Assembly (NCBI GenBank): GCA_041398605.1
Contig: JAWKUK010000010.1
Location: 124,001-188,000, forward strand
DNA length: 64,000 bases
Direction: 5' to 3'
Origin: JAWKUK01 sp041398605
Lineage (GTDB): Bacteria > Planctomycetota > UBA1135 > GCA-002686595
This document shows, one piece after another, positions 34,116-42,238 of this stretch. Positions within the stretch are counted from its first letter, which is position 1. Each line of letters starts with the position of its first letter. Below the pieces are notes generated by a model. The model was not told where the DNA came from, made no database searches, and was given only the letters and a program-made list of their open reading frames with translations. The translations under genes and the position numbers were made by a program.

Positions 34116-34129
34116 CGACCGATCGGTCG
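34116..34129. promoter_or_regulatory. perfect 14-bp palindrome upstream of hutH
   Basis: CGACCGATCGGTCG lies 52 bases before the hutH start codon. Its position and symmetry fit an operator for a dimeric repressor, but no matching regulator gene is nearby, and short G+C palindromes arise easily in such DNA. Confidence 0.3.
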
Positions 34130-34165
34130 CCCCGCTCCGCGCGCGCATCGGGCCGTGGGCGACGC

Positions 34166-34171
34166 TATTCT
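34166..34171 (+). promoter_or_regulatory. putative -10 box of hutH
   Basis: TATTCT ends 10 bases before ATG 34182, with no ribosome binding site between. Confidence 0.35.
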
Positions 34172-34181
34172 CGTCGGCCTC

Positions 34182-35717
34182 ATGCGCACGTTGCACCTCG
34201 ATGGCTCCTCGCTCGCACTCGACGATCTGGCGCCTATTCTGGCCGGTGAGCCCATCCAGCTCGCCGTGCGTGAGTCTTGCCTGGACGGCGTCCGCGCGTC
34301 ACGCCGCATGGTGGACGACCGCGTCGAGCGCGGCGACGTCGTCTATGGCCTGACGACCGGCTTTGGGAAGCTGAAGAACGTCGCGATCCCGCGCGCTGAC
34401 CTGCAGCGGCTCCAGCAGAACCTGGTCCTCTCGCACAGCGTCGGCGTCGGCGCGCCGACGCCCCTCCCGCTCGTGCGCGTCGCGCAGGTGCTGCGCCTCA
34501 ACAGCGTGTTGAAGGGGGTCTCCGGGGTGCGCGAGTCGCTCGTGCGTCACCTGGCGGCGCTTTTCAACGCGGACTTCGTGCCTGAGGTGCCGCAACAGGG
34601 CTCCGTCGGCGCCAGCGGCGACCTCGCGCCGCTCTCGCACATGGTCGCGGCCTACATGGGCTTCGGCCACGCGACCGTCAAGGGGACGCGCATGGACGCG
34701 CGGGCGGCGCTGGACGCCGTCGGCTTCGCGCCGCTCGTCCTCGAGGCCAAGGAGGGGCTCGCGCTGATCAACGGCACCGAGATCATGAAGGCGTGGGCGG
34801 TCTCTGCCGTGCAGCGCGCGACGAACTTGTCGAAGGCGGCCGACGCGATCGGCGCGCTGACGCTCGAGGCGCTGCAAGGCAGCGTCAGGCCCTTCGATGA
34901 CCTCCTCGCGCGGCTGAAGAACAATGAAGGCCAGCGCCGCACCGCGGCCAATGTCCGCGCGTGCCTCGTGAGCTCCGACGTGCTCGCCTCTCACGATGAC
35001 TGTGACCGTGTCCAGGACCCGTATTCGCTGCGCTGCATGCCGCAGATCCATGGCGCGTTCAAGACGGCGTTGGCGCACGTCCGCGAGGTCATCGCGGCCG
35101 AGCTGAACGCGGTGACGGACAACCCGCTCGTCGTGCCCGAGCTCGACGAGGTGTTCAGCGCGGGCCTCTTCCACGGGCAGCCGCTGTCGATGGTGCTCGA
35201 CTACATCGGGCTCGCGACGTGCACGCTCGCCAATGTGTCGGAGCGTCGGATCGAGCAGATGGTGAACCCCGATCTCTCGCGCCTGCCGGCGTTCCTGACG
35301 CCCATGCCCGGCCTGCACTCGGGCTTGATGATCGCGCAGTACACCGCGGCTGCGCTCGCGTCCGAGAACAAGGTCTATGCGCACCCCGCGTCGGTGGATA
35401 CGGTCCCGACCAGCGCGAACCAGGAGGACCACGTCTCGATGGGGATGACCGCGGCGCGCAAGGCGTCGATGATCCTCGACAACGTCGAGGCTGTGCTCGG
35501 GATCGAGCTCGTCTGCGGCGCCCAGGCGCGGGAGTTCCACCGGGACCTGCGCGCCGGACGGGGTGTGGAGGCCGCGCACGCGTGCTTGCGTGAGGTCGTT
35601 GAGCCCTTGGTCGAGGACCGCTTTCTACACCCCGATCTCCAGGCCGGCCGCGAGCGCGTCGCATCTGGGCGCCTCGTCGCCGCGGTGGAGGCCGCGGTCG
35701 GCCCGCTGTACCCCTGA
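34182..35717 (+). CDS. hutH: histidine ammonia-lyase
   Basis: A 511-residue member of the aromatic ammonia-lyase family, the normal length for HutH. It deaminates L-histidine to urocanate, the first step of histidine degradation, in the cytoplasm. The MIO cofactor forms from Ala144-Ser145-Gly146 in GSVGASGDLAPLSH. VYGLTTGFG holds the catalytic Tyr55, LSHSVG holds His85, and HGQPLS, NPLVV and TSANQEDHVSMG are further HutH-type signatures; the last, with QEDH, together with His85 favours histidine over phenylalanine or tyrosine as substrate. No hutU, hutI or hutG lies nearby, so it is an orphan of the Hut pathway in this window. ATG 34182 is preferred to an upstream start at 34155. Confidence 0.95.
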   Translation: MRTLHLDGSSLALDDLAPILAGEPIQLAVRESCLDGVRASRRMVDDRVERGDVVYGLTTGFGKLKNVAIPRADLQRLQQNLVLSHSVGVGAPTPLPLVRVAQVLRLNSVLKGVSGVRESLVRHLAALFNADFVPEVPQQGSVGASGDLAPLSHMVAAYMGFGHATVKGTRMDARAALDAVGFAPLVLEAKEGLALINGTEIMKAWAVSAVQRATNLSKAADAIGALTLEALQGSVRPFDDLLARLKNNEGQRRTAANVRACLVSSDVLASHDDCDRVQDPYSLRCMPQIHGAFKTALAHVREVIAAELNAVTDNPLVVPELDEVFSAGLFHGQPLSMVLDYIGLATCTLANVSERRIEQMVNPDLSRLPAFLTPMPGLHSGLMIAQYTAAALASENKVYAHPASVDTVPTSANQEDHVSMGMTAARKASMILDNVEAVLGIELVCGAQAREFHRDLRAGRGVEAAHACLREVVEPLVEDRFLHPDLQAGRERVASGRLVAAVEAAVGPLYP

Positions 35718-35773
35718 GCGCGCGCCAGCGCCCGGGCGCGCTCGGTCGGGCGCCCAGCCCGGTTGTCAGACCG

Positions 35774-35779
35774 TATCGT
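35774..35779 (+). promoter_or_regulatory. putative -10 box of the second sulfatase gene
   Basis: TATCGT ends 5 bases before ATG 35785, and no ribosome binding site lies between. Confidence 0.4.
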
Positions 35780-35784
35780 TTGGC

Positions 35785-37506
35785 ATGCTCTCGTCGCTCT
35801 CTCTGCTCTCACTCGTCGCGCTCGCGCAGGGGAGCGTCGCGCCCGGCGCGCCCGCCACGCCGACGCGCGCGCCGCTGAACATCCTCTGGCTCACGGTCGA
35901 GGACATGAGCCCTTGGATCGGGCCCTACGGCGATACGACGGTGCCGACGCCGCACCTCGACGCGTTCGCGCGCGAGGCCGTGCGCTACGACAACGCGTTT
36001 GCGTCGTCGCCCGTGTGTGCGCCCGCCCGGACGGCGCTGATCACCGGCATGTACCCGACGCGCATCGGCGCGATGCACATGCGCACACGCTCGCGCAGCG
36101 CCGCTGCGGGCGACGACGCCTACGGGGACCTGCCGCTCTACGAGGCCGTGCCGCCATCGTTTGTGCGTTGCTTCCCCGAGCACCTGCGCGCGGCGGGCTA
36201 CTACACGACGAACAACTCCAAGACGGACTATCAGTTCGTGGCGCCCGCGACGGTGTGGGACGAGAGCTCCGGGCGCGCCCATTATCGAGGCCGCCCCGCG
36301 GGCGCGCCCTTCTTCGCCGTGTTCAACCATGTCGGGACGCATGAGAGCCAGGCGTTCCCGGACGCGCGCAAGCGCCCAGGGGCGGTCGCCCTCGAGGGCG
36401 TGCCTGTGCCGCCGATCTACCCGGATACGCCGGCGGTGCGCGACGCGCTGCAGCGCACGTACAACAACATCGCGGCGATGGACACCTGGTTCGGCGAGCG
36501 CCTGGCCGAGCTTGACGCTGCGGGCCTCGCAGCCTCGACGGTGGTGTTCTTCTTCTCCGATCACGGCGTCGGGCTCCCGCGCGGCAAGCGCTCGCTGTAC
36601 GGGACGGGCACGCGGGTGCCGCTCTTGGTGCGGTTCCCTCCGGGCCGCTGGCCAGAAGGGCTGGCGCCGGGCGGGCACACAGACCGCGTCGTCAGCTTCG
36701 TGGACTTCGGCCCGACGGCGCTCAGCCTCGCCGAACTCGCGCCGGACCTGTGGAGCGCCGAGCAGCTCGACGGACGCGCCTTCCTCGGCCCGTGCGCGGC
36801 GCCGCCGCGCGAGGTCGCGTTCCTGCACGCCGACCGCTTCGATGCGGCCATGGACTGCGCGCGCGCGGCGACCGACGGGACGCGCCTCGTCCTCCACAAC
36901 CTGCTGCCCGAGGCGCCGCACCTCATCGCGAACAAGTACCGAGAGAACCTGCCGATGACGGCGGAGCTCTACGCGCTCCGCGACGGCGGCGCGCGCGCAT
37001 GGGCTCGGACGCCAGCGCAGTGGCAAGTCGGCTCGACGCGCCGGCCGCCGGTGGAGTGGTACGACAACCGGGCAGACCCTTGGGAGGTCGTGAACCTCGT
37101 GGACCAGTCGCTCGGCGCTGCGGAGCGCAAACGGTTCGAGGCGCTCGAGGCCGCGCTCGTTCAATGGGTCGCGGACACGGGCGACCTCGGCCTCATCGAA
37201 CCGGAGGCCGCCATGGTGCGCGACGTCCTATGGGGCGGCGAGGGCGAGCAGCCCGCGACCGCAGCGCCAACCCTGCGGATCGGCGCGGACGGAGCCCCCT
37301 CGTTTGCCTGCGCGACCGCCGGGGCTTCGATCGGATATCGCCCCCTCGGCGCACAATCGTGGCGAGGATATGTCGGCGGCGCGATCGAGGTGGAGCGCGG
37401 CGCCGCCGCAGCTTGGGCCACGTCCCCTGAGGGACCGACGTTCGAGGTCTTTGCGCATCGGCTCGGGTACCGTCCTTCGGAGGTCGTCACTCTCCGGGTG
37501 CATTGA
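35785..37506 (+). CDS. Cys-type sulfatase (N-sulfoglucosamine sulfohydrolase-like)
   Basis: A 573-residue exported sulfatase with a short signal peptide (1-15). The start of the core, NILWLTVEDMSPWIGPYGD, has Glu39 and Asp40 at the metal-ligand positions, a pattern seen in heparan N-sulfatase-like enzymes (S1_8-like). The formylglycine site is SSPVCAPARTALITGMYP, with Cys78 and Arg82. Later come NNSKTDYQF, FNHVGTHE and VVFFFSDHGVGLPRGKRSLY, the conserved Asp-His metal segment with the catalytic Lys. The last 90 residues (from about 485) form an extra beta domain after the usual sulfatase end. Likely substrates are sulfated glycans; it is the second sulfatase in the window. Confidence 0.93.
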   Translation: MLSSLSLLSLVALAQGSVAPGAPATPTRAPLNILWLTVEDMSPWIGPYGDTTVPTPHLDAFAREAVRYDNAFASSPVCAPARTALITGMYPTRIGAMHMRTRSRSAAAGDDAYGDLPLYEAVPPSFVRCFPEHLRAAGYYTTNNSKTDYQFVAPATVWDESSGRAHYRGRPAGAPFFAVFNHVGTHESQAFPDARKRPGAVALEGVPVPPIYPDTPAVRDALQRTYNNIAAMDTWFGERLAELDAAGLAASTVVFFFSDHGVGLPRGKRSLYGTGTRVPLLVRFPPGRWPEGLAPGGHTDRVVSFVDFGPTALSLAELAPDLWSAEQLDGRAFLGPCAAPPREVAFLHADRFDAAMDCARAATDGTRLVLHNLLPEAPHLIANKYRENLPMTAELYALRDGGARAWARTPAQWQVGSTRRPPVEWYDNRADPWEVVNLVDQSLGAAERKRFEALEAALVQWVADTGDLGLIEPEAAMVRDVLWGGEGEQPATAAPTLRIGADGAPSFACATAGASIGYRPLGAQSWRGYVGGAIEVERGAAAAWATSPEGPTFEVFAHRLGYRPSEVVTLRVH

Positions 37507-37727
37507 GCTCTGGTTGGATCGAACTCAGCCGTGCGGCGCGCGTGAGGCCTGACGCACTTCGCCCGCGCGTCCTTACCGCGATGCGCGATGGGACGATGCT
37601 GGCGAGTGAGGTGCCCACCGGGTCGACGTGGAATGTCCGAGCGTGGTACCGGGCCTCGACCTCGACCTCGACCCCGGCCCCGGCCACCGACTTTACGGAC
37701 GCGGCTTCCGTGGACATTCTGCCGTGA
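37507..37727 (+). pseudogene. C-terminal fragment of an exported-protein domain
   Basis: An open stretch of 73 codons with no proper start follows directly on the sulfatase stop. It ends with WNVRAWYRAS, a Ser/Thr/Pro/Ala spacer and ATDFTDAASVDILP, then a stop. This matches the very end of the C-terminal domain shared by three other proteins here (FQAWYRD, then ATSNFTDGLEIGF). It therefore looks like the surviving tail of a lost secreted-protein gene. A simple repeat (TCGACC/CCGGCC) lies within. The alternative is a chance open frame; the match is short. Confidence 0.4.
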
Positions 37728-37869
37728 TGGGGCCTCATGGGCCTTCGCGGGCCACCTCATCGACTCTTCACGCAACGCCGCAGGCACGTAGAGCTAGTGC
37801 AGGTGTCATGGCCGTGCTCGCCTTGGAGCTGGTCATCTGAGGTTCTCACTCCAACCTAGGAGCGACATC

Positions 37870-40422
37870 TTGAAACGCTTGCCTCTCAACACACTTTCGC
37901 TGGCGCTCTCGGTCGCGCCCGCGACCGCGCAGTTCCAATCACCCGTCCCGGTGCTCGACACCATGGTGCGGTACGACCGCCTCTACGCGGTCAGCGACCT
38001 CGACTTGGACGGGGTCCCAGACCTCATCGTCGGGCACGAGCGTGGAGGGCTCGGCGTCGCCCTCGGCGGCCCCGCGTCGACCACGGGCTTCAAGTTCATC
38101 GACGCAGAGGGCTCGACGGTCGCGCTGCAGTGCGCGGACATGGACGGCGATGGCGACGCGGACTTGGTGCTCTACGAGAGCGCGCGTTCGATCCATTGGC
38201 GTGAGAATGACGGCGCGGGCCAGTTCGTGGCCGAACATCCGATCTCGACCGCTGCGGGCGTGCCGTCCGTCGACGCGTTCACGGCGGCCGACTTCGACGG
38301 TGACGGCGCCGTCGATGTGCTCGTTCGCAGCTCGACGCGCCCCGAGCTCGTGCTCATGACCAATGACGGCACCGGGGCCTTCGGCGCGAGCCGCGTGGTC
38401 CTTGCGCTCCCGCACCTCAGCGGTTACGGCGCCGCCGACATGGACCTCGACGGTGACCTGGACGTCTTCGCGCGCGCTACGGTCGGCAACGACACCACCG
38501 TGTTCGTGCTCGAGAACCTCGGCAGCGGCGCGTTCGGGGTCTTGACGCGCTTCACCACTGGCAGCCATGGCGCCTTCTCCATGCTCGACTTTGACGGCGA
38601 CGGAGACGCCGACCTCGTGCGCCTGTCGCCTTTCCAGCCCTCGGAGTGGGTCGAGAACGTCGGCGGCGCGTCGTTTGTGGTCCACCCGGTGACGCTCCCG
38701 ACAGGCGTGAACCAAGCGACCCGCACGCTCCACGACCTCGACGGGGACGGTGACCTGGACCTCCTGGGGAGCCTGTCCGGGGGAGGGGGCTTCGCCTGGG
38801 CCGAGAACCAAGGCGCGAGCGGCTTCGCGGCCTTCGCGCCGGTCGTGACCGGGGGCGAGGCCGTGGCGGCTACGCCCTCCGTCGTCGCGGACGTCGACCT
38901 CGACGGGGACATGGACGTCGTGACGGCGGCGTTACCGCTCGCCGGCGGCCCGTTTGCCATCGGTTGGTTCGAGTGCCTCGGCGGTCTCTCGTTCGCGCCG
39001 TGGACGGCGTTCCATCCTGAGCTGCGCCCGTTCGTTCAGCTCGCCGCGTCGGACCTCGACCTCGATGGCCGGGTCGACTTCGTCGCGACCCGCTATCAGA
39101 GCGCGACGACCGCGGTCCGCAACTTGGGTGGCGGCGCCTTCGCCGAGGTCGTCGGCAGCGTCACGCTGCCAAGCGCGAACAGGGTCGAGCTCGCAGACCT
39201 CGATGGGGACGGCGACGAGGACCTCATCGGCCAGGGCGCTGGCACGTGGATCGCGATCAATGTCGGCGGCGATCTCCGCTCGGTTCAAGTGCTGCAGGCC
39301 GATTCCGTCGGCTTCGCGGTCGGCGACATCGACGGGGACGGGCGGCCGGACGTCCTCTCGCACGGGCCTGGTGCAAACGGCGTGACGGTCGCTCAGTGGA
39401 CCCGCGTCTCGGCCGCAGGCGTCGCTGGACCGCCGACCGCCGTGCAGCTCCCCGTGGGCTCGGCATCGTTCTCGCTTGCTGCCGTCCTCGACCTGGAGCG
39501 CGACGGTGACGGGGACCTCGTGACCGTCGACAGCACGGGCGTGGCGCGGGCGTTCGAGAACGCGGCGGGCGCGTGGCAAGCGCGCGCGTTCCGCGCAGGG
39601 GTCGGCGCCGCGGTCGCCTCATTGACCGTTGTCGATGTCGACGGCGACGCCGCCTTGGACCTCGTTGTCGGCGGCCTCTTTGTCAACGACTGTGTCCTCC
39701 GCGGCGGAGACTTCAACCTGGCCCCGGCGGGAGGGTACGTCTCGTTCACCGCGGACATCGACCTGGCCGACGTCGACCGTGACGGTCGCCTGGACCTCCT
39801 CATCCCCGATCTCGGCGCCATCGCGGTCGGGTATCAGCGGCCGAACCTGACGTTCTCGGCCCCGCGCGTCACCCCGACGCGCGCTCATACCACCCGGGGC
39901 TTGACGGCCGCTGACTTCGACAACGACGGCCGGATCGACGTCGCGGCCATCGACTTGCGCGCTGTGGTCACGATCGCCTACGGCGCCAGCGGTGGCTTCG
40001 AGGTCTACTGCGACCCCGCGGTACCGAACGCGACGGGGCGCCCGGCCCAGATCACGTTCGAGGGCTCGACGCGGATCGCGGACCATGACACGACGTTGAC
40101 CCTCACGGAGCTGCCGCCTGGTGCGCCCGCGGTCTTCTTGGTCGCGGACGGCACGGACTCGGTGCTCGGCTATCGCGGCAGCCTCGGGACGATGTGCCTC
40201 GCGAGCACGGGCTTCGGGTTCTTCACCGGCCCAGGAGAGATCCAGTTCGCTGATGCGGCGGGTCAAGCGTCGCTCGACATCGATGTGTCCGGGCCGCTCG
40301 CTGGCAGCTTCGCGGCGCTGCCGGGCCGGTCGCTCGCGTTCCAGGCGTGGTACCGCGACGCGTCGGTGACCGGCGCGTCCGCGTCGAACCTCTCGAGCGC
40401 GATGCTCGTGCGCTTCGAGTGA
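37870..40422 (+). CDS. secreted FG-GAP/VCBS repeat protein with shared C-terminal domain
   Basis: An 850-residue protein with a signal peptide (1-20, ending ATAQ). Residues 35-720 hold at least a dozen calcium-binding loops of the type D-x-D-x-D-G-x2-D, for example SDLDLDGVPDLIV, ADMDGDGDADLVL, ADFDGDGAVDVLV and GDIDGDGRPDVLS, spaced about 50 residues apart, which form a predicted seven- or eight-bladed integrin-like beta-propeller or two of them. The final 135 residues belong to the C-terminal domain seen also at 17791-19527 and 51820-52746 (FQAWYRDASVTGASASNLS). It starts at TTG 37870, preceded by AGGAG 7 bases upstream and by a signal peptide, so a canonical leader is used here. Its 3' end is antisense to the NDK-like gene for 160 bases. 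Confidence 0.9.
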   Translation: MKRLPLNTLSLALSVAPATAQFQSPVPVLDTMVRYDRLYAVSDLDLDGVPDLIVGHERGGLGVALGGPASTTGFKFIDAEGSTVALQCADMDGDGDADLVLYESARSIHWRENDGAGQFVAEHPISTAAGVPSVDAFTAADFDGDGAVDVLVRSSTRPELVLMTNDGTGAFGASRVVLALPHLSGYGAADMDLDGDLDVFARATVGNDTTVFVLENLGSGAFGVLTRFTTGSHGAFSMLDFDGDGDADLVRLSPFQPSEWVENVGGASFVVHPVTLPTGVNQATRTLHDLDGDGDLDLLGSLSGGGGFAWAENQGASGFAAFAPVVTGGEAVAATPSVVADVDLDGDMDVVTAALPLAGGPFAIGWFECLGGLSFAPWTAFHPELRPFVQLAASDLDLDGRVDFVATRYQSATTAVRNLGGGAFAEVVGSVTLPSANRVELADLDGDGDEDLIGQGAGTWIAINVGGDLRSVQVLQADSVGFAVGDIDGDGRPDVLSHGPGANGVTVAQWTRVSAAGVAGPPTAVQLPVGSASFSLAAVLDLERDGDGDLVTVDSTGVARAFENAAGAWQARAFRAGVGAAVASLTVVDVDGDAALDLVVGGLFVNDCVLRGGDFNLAPAGGYVSFTADIDLADVDRDGRLDLLIPDLGAIAVGYQRPNLTFSAPRVTPTRAHTTRGLTAADFDNDGRIDVAAIDLRAVVTIAYGASGGFEVYCDPAVPNATGRPAQITFEGSTRIADHDTTLTLTELPPGAPAVFLVADGTDSVLGYRGSLGTMCLASTGFGFFTGPGEIQFADAAGQASLDIDVSGPLAGSFAALPGRSLAFQAWYRDASVTGASASNLSSAMLVRFE

Positions 40423-40898
40423 CCCGTGGGCGAGCCCATCGGCTCGAGGAACGGACCCAGGCGTCGCGCCTCTTCGGAGGCGGCGCCCGGGTCCGGTACG
40501 TGGAACGCGTGCAGCGAGAAGCTGGGCGTGCGCGGCGGCTTGGCGACGTGTCGGGCTGAGTCCTTGGGCGGGTCGGCGAGCGGGCGGCTCGGGAAGGCCG
40601 CGCGGAGCGCTGCCTTGGCGGCGACCAGGCGCGCTGCGTCCGCCGGCGACCCGAGCCACCATGCCTCTGCGACATCGCCCGCGTAGAGCGCGCGCCAGCG
40701 CGCTTCGAAGCGCGCGGCCAGCGCCTCTGCGCCGGCGCGGCTCGGTCGCGCATAGAGCGCGGTCGCGGCGCGCGACCAGGGGCGCAGCGCGGTCCGGGCG
40801 GCGACCTGCACGCCACAGGTCGTGAGCGCCGCCGCGAGCTCGTTCGCCCGCGCCAACCCGAGCGGCGTGACGACGAGGAACGACCGGTGCAGGCTCAT
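40263..40898 (-). CDS. nucleoside diphosphate kinase-like protein, degenerate active site
   Basis: ATG 40898 overlaps the radical SAM stop as ATGA. The 211-residue product starts HRSFLVVTPLGLARANELAA, matching the NDK start F-L-x-I-K-P-D-x-V-x-R but with Thr for the conserved Lys and Leu-Gly for Asp-x. ALYAGDVAEAWWLGSPADAA matches the V-x-A-M-V-W/L-x-G strand. HVPDPGAASEEARRLGPFL matches the catalytic segment H-G-S-D-S-x-E-x-A-x2-E-I-x-L-F-F. The phosphate-accepting His seems kept, while neighbouring residues are changed, so it may bind nucleotides without normal kinase activity. The last 53 residues are encoded opposite the end of the VCBS gene and do not resemble NDK. This is a weak-similarity call by eye. 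Confidence 0.6.
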   Translation of the reverse strand: MSLHRSFLVVTPLGLARANELAAALTTCGVQVAARTALRPWSRAATALYARPSRAGAEALAARFEARWRALYAGDVAEAWWLGSPADAARLVAAKAALRAAFPSRPLADPPKDSARHVAKPPRTPSFSLHAFHVPDPGAASEEARRLGPFLEPMGSPTGHSKRTSIALERFDADAPVTDASRYHAWNASDRPGSAAKLPASGPDTSMSSDA

Positions 40899-42046
40899 GA
40901 CCGCGGTCTTGCGCTCGCCGTCGGCGTGCGCGCCTCGTTGGCCGCGACGTTGAACTCGCGCGTACAGTGCAGGCAATAGCGGGCGCAGATCGGGTCCGTG
41001 AGGCAATCGCCGCGGGCGACGAAGTCCGCCGTCTTGCGGCGCTGCTCGTCCGAGGCCTCGTCGAGCGCGCCAAGCGGCGCGCCGCCCTCGCGCAGGTAGA
41101 CGGAGCAGGGGTAATAGTAGCGCCCGTCCACGGTGCGCTCCGTCAGCGGGATGTAGCAGCGCCAGTCGCCGTTCGCCGGCGCGCGTACAGTCTCGAGGCC
41201 GATCGTCTCCGCCGAGAACACGGTCCGCACCTTGCGCCGCAACAAAGGGAAGCGGTCCAGCGGATAGGTCGCGAGCAGTCGCTCCAACTCCGCGACCACC
41301 TCCGCGCGCCCCTCAAACGCGCCCAGCGCCTCCTTGTCGTCGACCGAGGTGATCAACTTCAGGTCGTCGGCGCCGAGGGACAGCAGGAAGCGAACGAGCG
41401 CCGGCAAGTCCGCGCAGCGCCGCGGCTCGACGACGGTGTTCAAGATCAAGAAGAACGGCAGGCCTGCGGCGCGGAGGGCGCCGAGGGCGCGCACCGTCGC
41501 GAGGGCGCGGCCCTGGCCTGAAGGCTCGTGTGTGTCGCCCTGCCCGAGCGCCGCGTGCGCTTCGTCAATCGAGATGCGCACCTCGTCGATGCCCGCTTCG
41601 ATGAGCCGCACGTAGGCGCTGGGCGCGAGCGTCCCGTTGCTCGTGATGCTGACACAGCCGACGCCGCGCTCCTTGGCGCGGCGCACCATCGCGGGCAGTT
41701 CGCGCGAGAGGCTCGCCTCGCCCCCCGTGAAGTGCAGGTGGTCGATCGGTGTGGCGCCGTGCTCCGCCAACATCGCGTCAAAGCGCAGGAGATCGAACGT
41801 CTCGGCGCGCTGGGGGCGCTCGAGCAGTTCGCCTGGCGTCCGGACGATCGTCTTGCAGTACGAGCAGCTCAGGTTGCAGCGGTAGGTGACAAACACCGTG
41901 ACCCGATGGAGCCTGGTCGTCGCCGCGACGTGGTGCGGGTCGTCCAGCAACGGGTCGAGGTCGGCGACCCGCGCGTCGCGGACGTCATCGAACAGCAGGT
42001 CCGGGACGGCGCTGCGGGAGGGCGAGCTGGAGCATGGGCCGAGCAC
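40895..42046 (-). CDS. radical SAM enzyme with SPASM/Twitch-like C-terminal cysteines
   Basis: A 383-residue protein from GTG 42046. The radical SAM cluster motif is C-x3-C-x2-C in TYRCNLSCSYCKTIV (Cys57, Cys61, Cys64). LHFTGGEASLSRELPAMVRRA is the GGE motif, and SITSNGTLAP and IDEVRISIDEA follow the MoaA/anaerobic sulfatase-maturase pattern. Cysteines in WRCYIPL, YYYPCSVYL, DCLTDPICARYC and LHCTREF fit an auxiliary iron-sulfur cluster domain. It should abstract a hydrogen from a peptide or small substrate. GTG 42046 is chosen because GATAAT lies 6 bases upstream; GTG 42085 would add 13 residues. ATGA overlap with the NDK-like gene implies a shared role. Confidence 0.88.
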   Translation of the reverse strand: MLGPCSSSPSRSAVPDLLFDDVRDARVADLDPLLDDPHHVAATTRLHRVTVFVTYRCNLSCSYCKTIVRTPGELLERPQRAETFDLLRFDAMLAEHGATPIDHLHFTGGEASLSRELPAMVRRAKERGVGCVSITSNGTLAPSAYVRLIEAGIDEVRISIDEAHAALGQGDTHEPSGQGRALATVRALGALRAAGLPFFLILNTVVEPRRCADLPALVRFLLSLGADDLKLITSVDDKEALGAFEGRAEVVAELERLLATYPLDRFPLLRRKVRTVFSAETIGLETVRAPANGDWRCYIPLTERTVDGRYYYPCSVYLREGGAPLGALDEASDEQRRKTADFVARGDCLTDPICARYCLHCTREFNVAANEARTPTASARPRS

Positions 42047-42052
42047 GGTCTC

Positions 42053-42058
42053 ATTATC
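42053..42058 (-). promoter_or_regulatory. putative -10 box of the radical SAM gene
   Basis: On the minus strand GATAAT ends 6 bases before GTG 42046. It is one of the clearest -10-like boxes in the window and gives this gene a possible promoter of its own inside the cluster. Confidence 0.45.
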
Positions 42059-42180
42059 GGACACTCCCGCGGGGAGGGTAGTCACAGCCCGCGATCCCCG
42101 GCAGATTCGACGCAGGCGTGCTCTCGGGACGGCCCGTCAGCGCGCTCCCCGGGCGTGCGGCGGGTGGCGGGCGGGGTGCG

Positions 42181-42226
42181 GCGTGCGGCGGTCGGCGTGC
42201 GGCGGTCGGCGTGCGGCGGTCGGCGG
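42181..42226. repeat. 14-bp tandem repeat, three copies
   Basis: Units GCGTGCGGCGGTCG begin at 42181, 42195 and 42209, with a 4-base partial copy after. The array fills the gap between the two radical SAM genes. Confidence 0.85.
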
Positions 42227-42238
42227 CTCGCGACGCGT

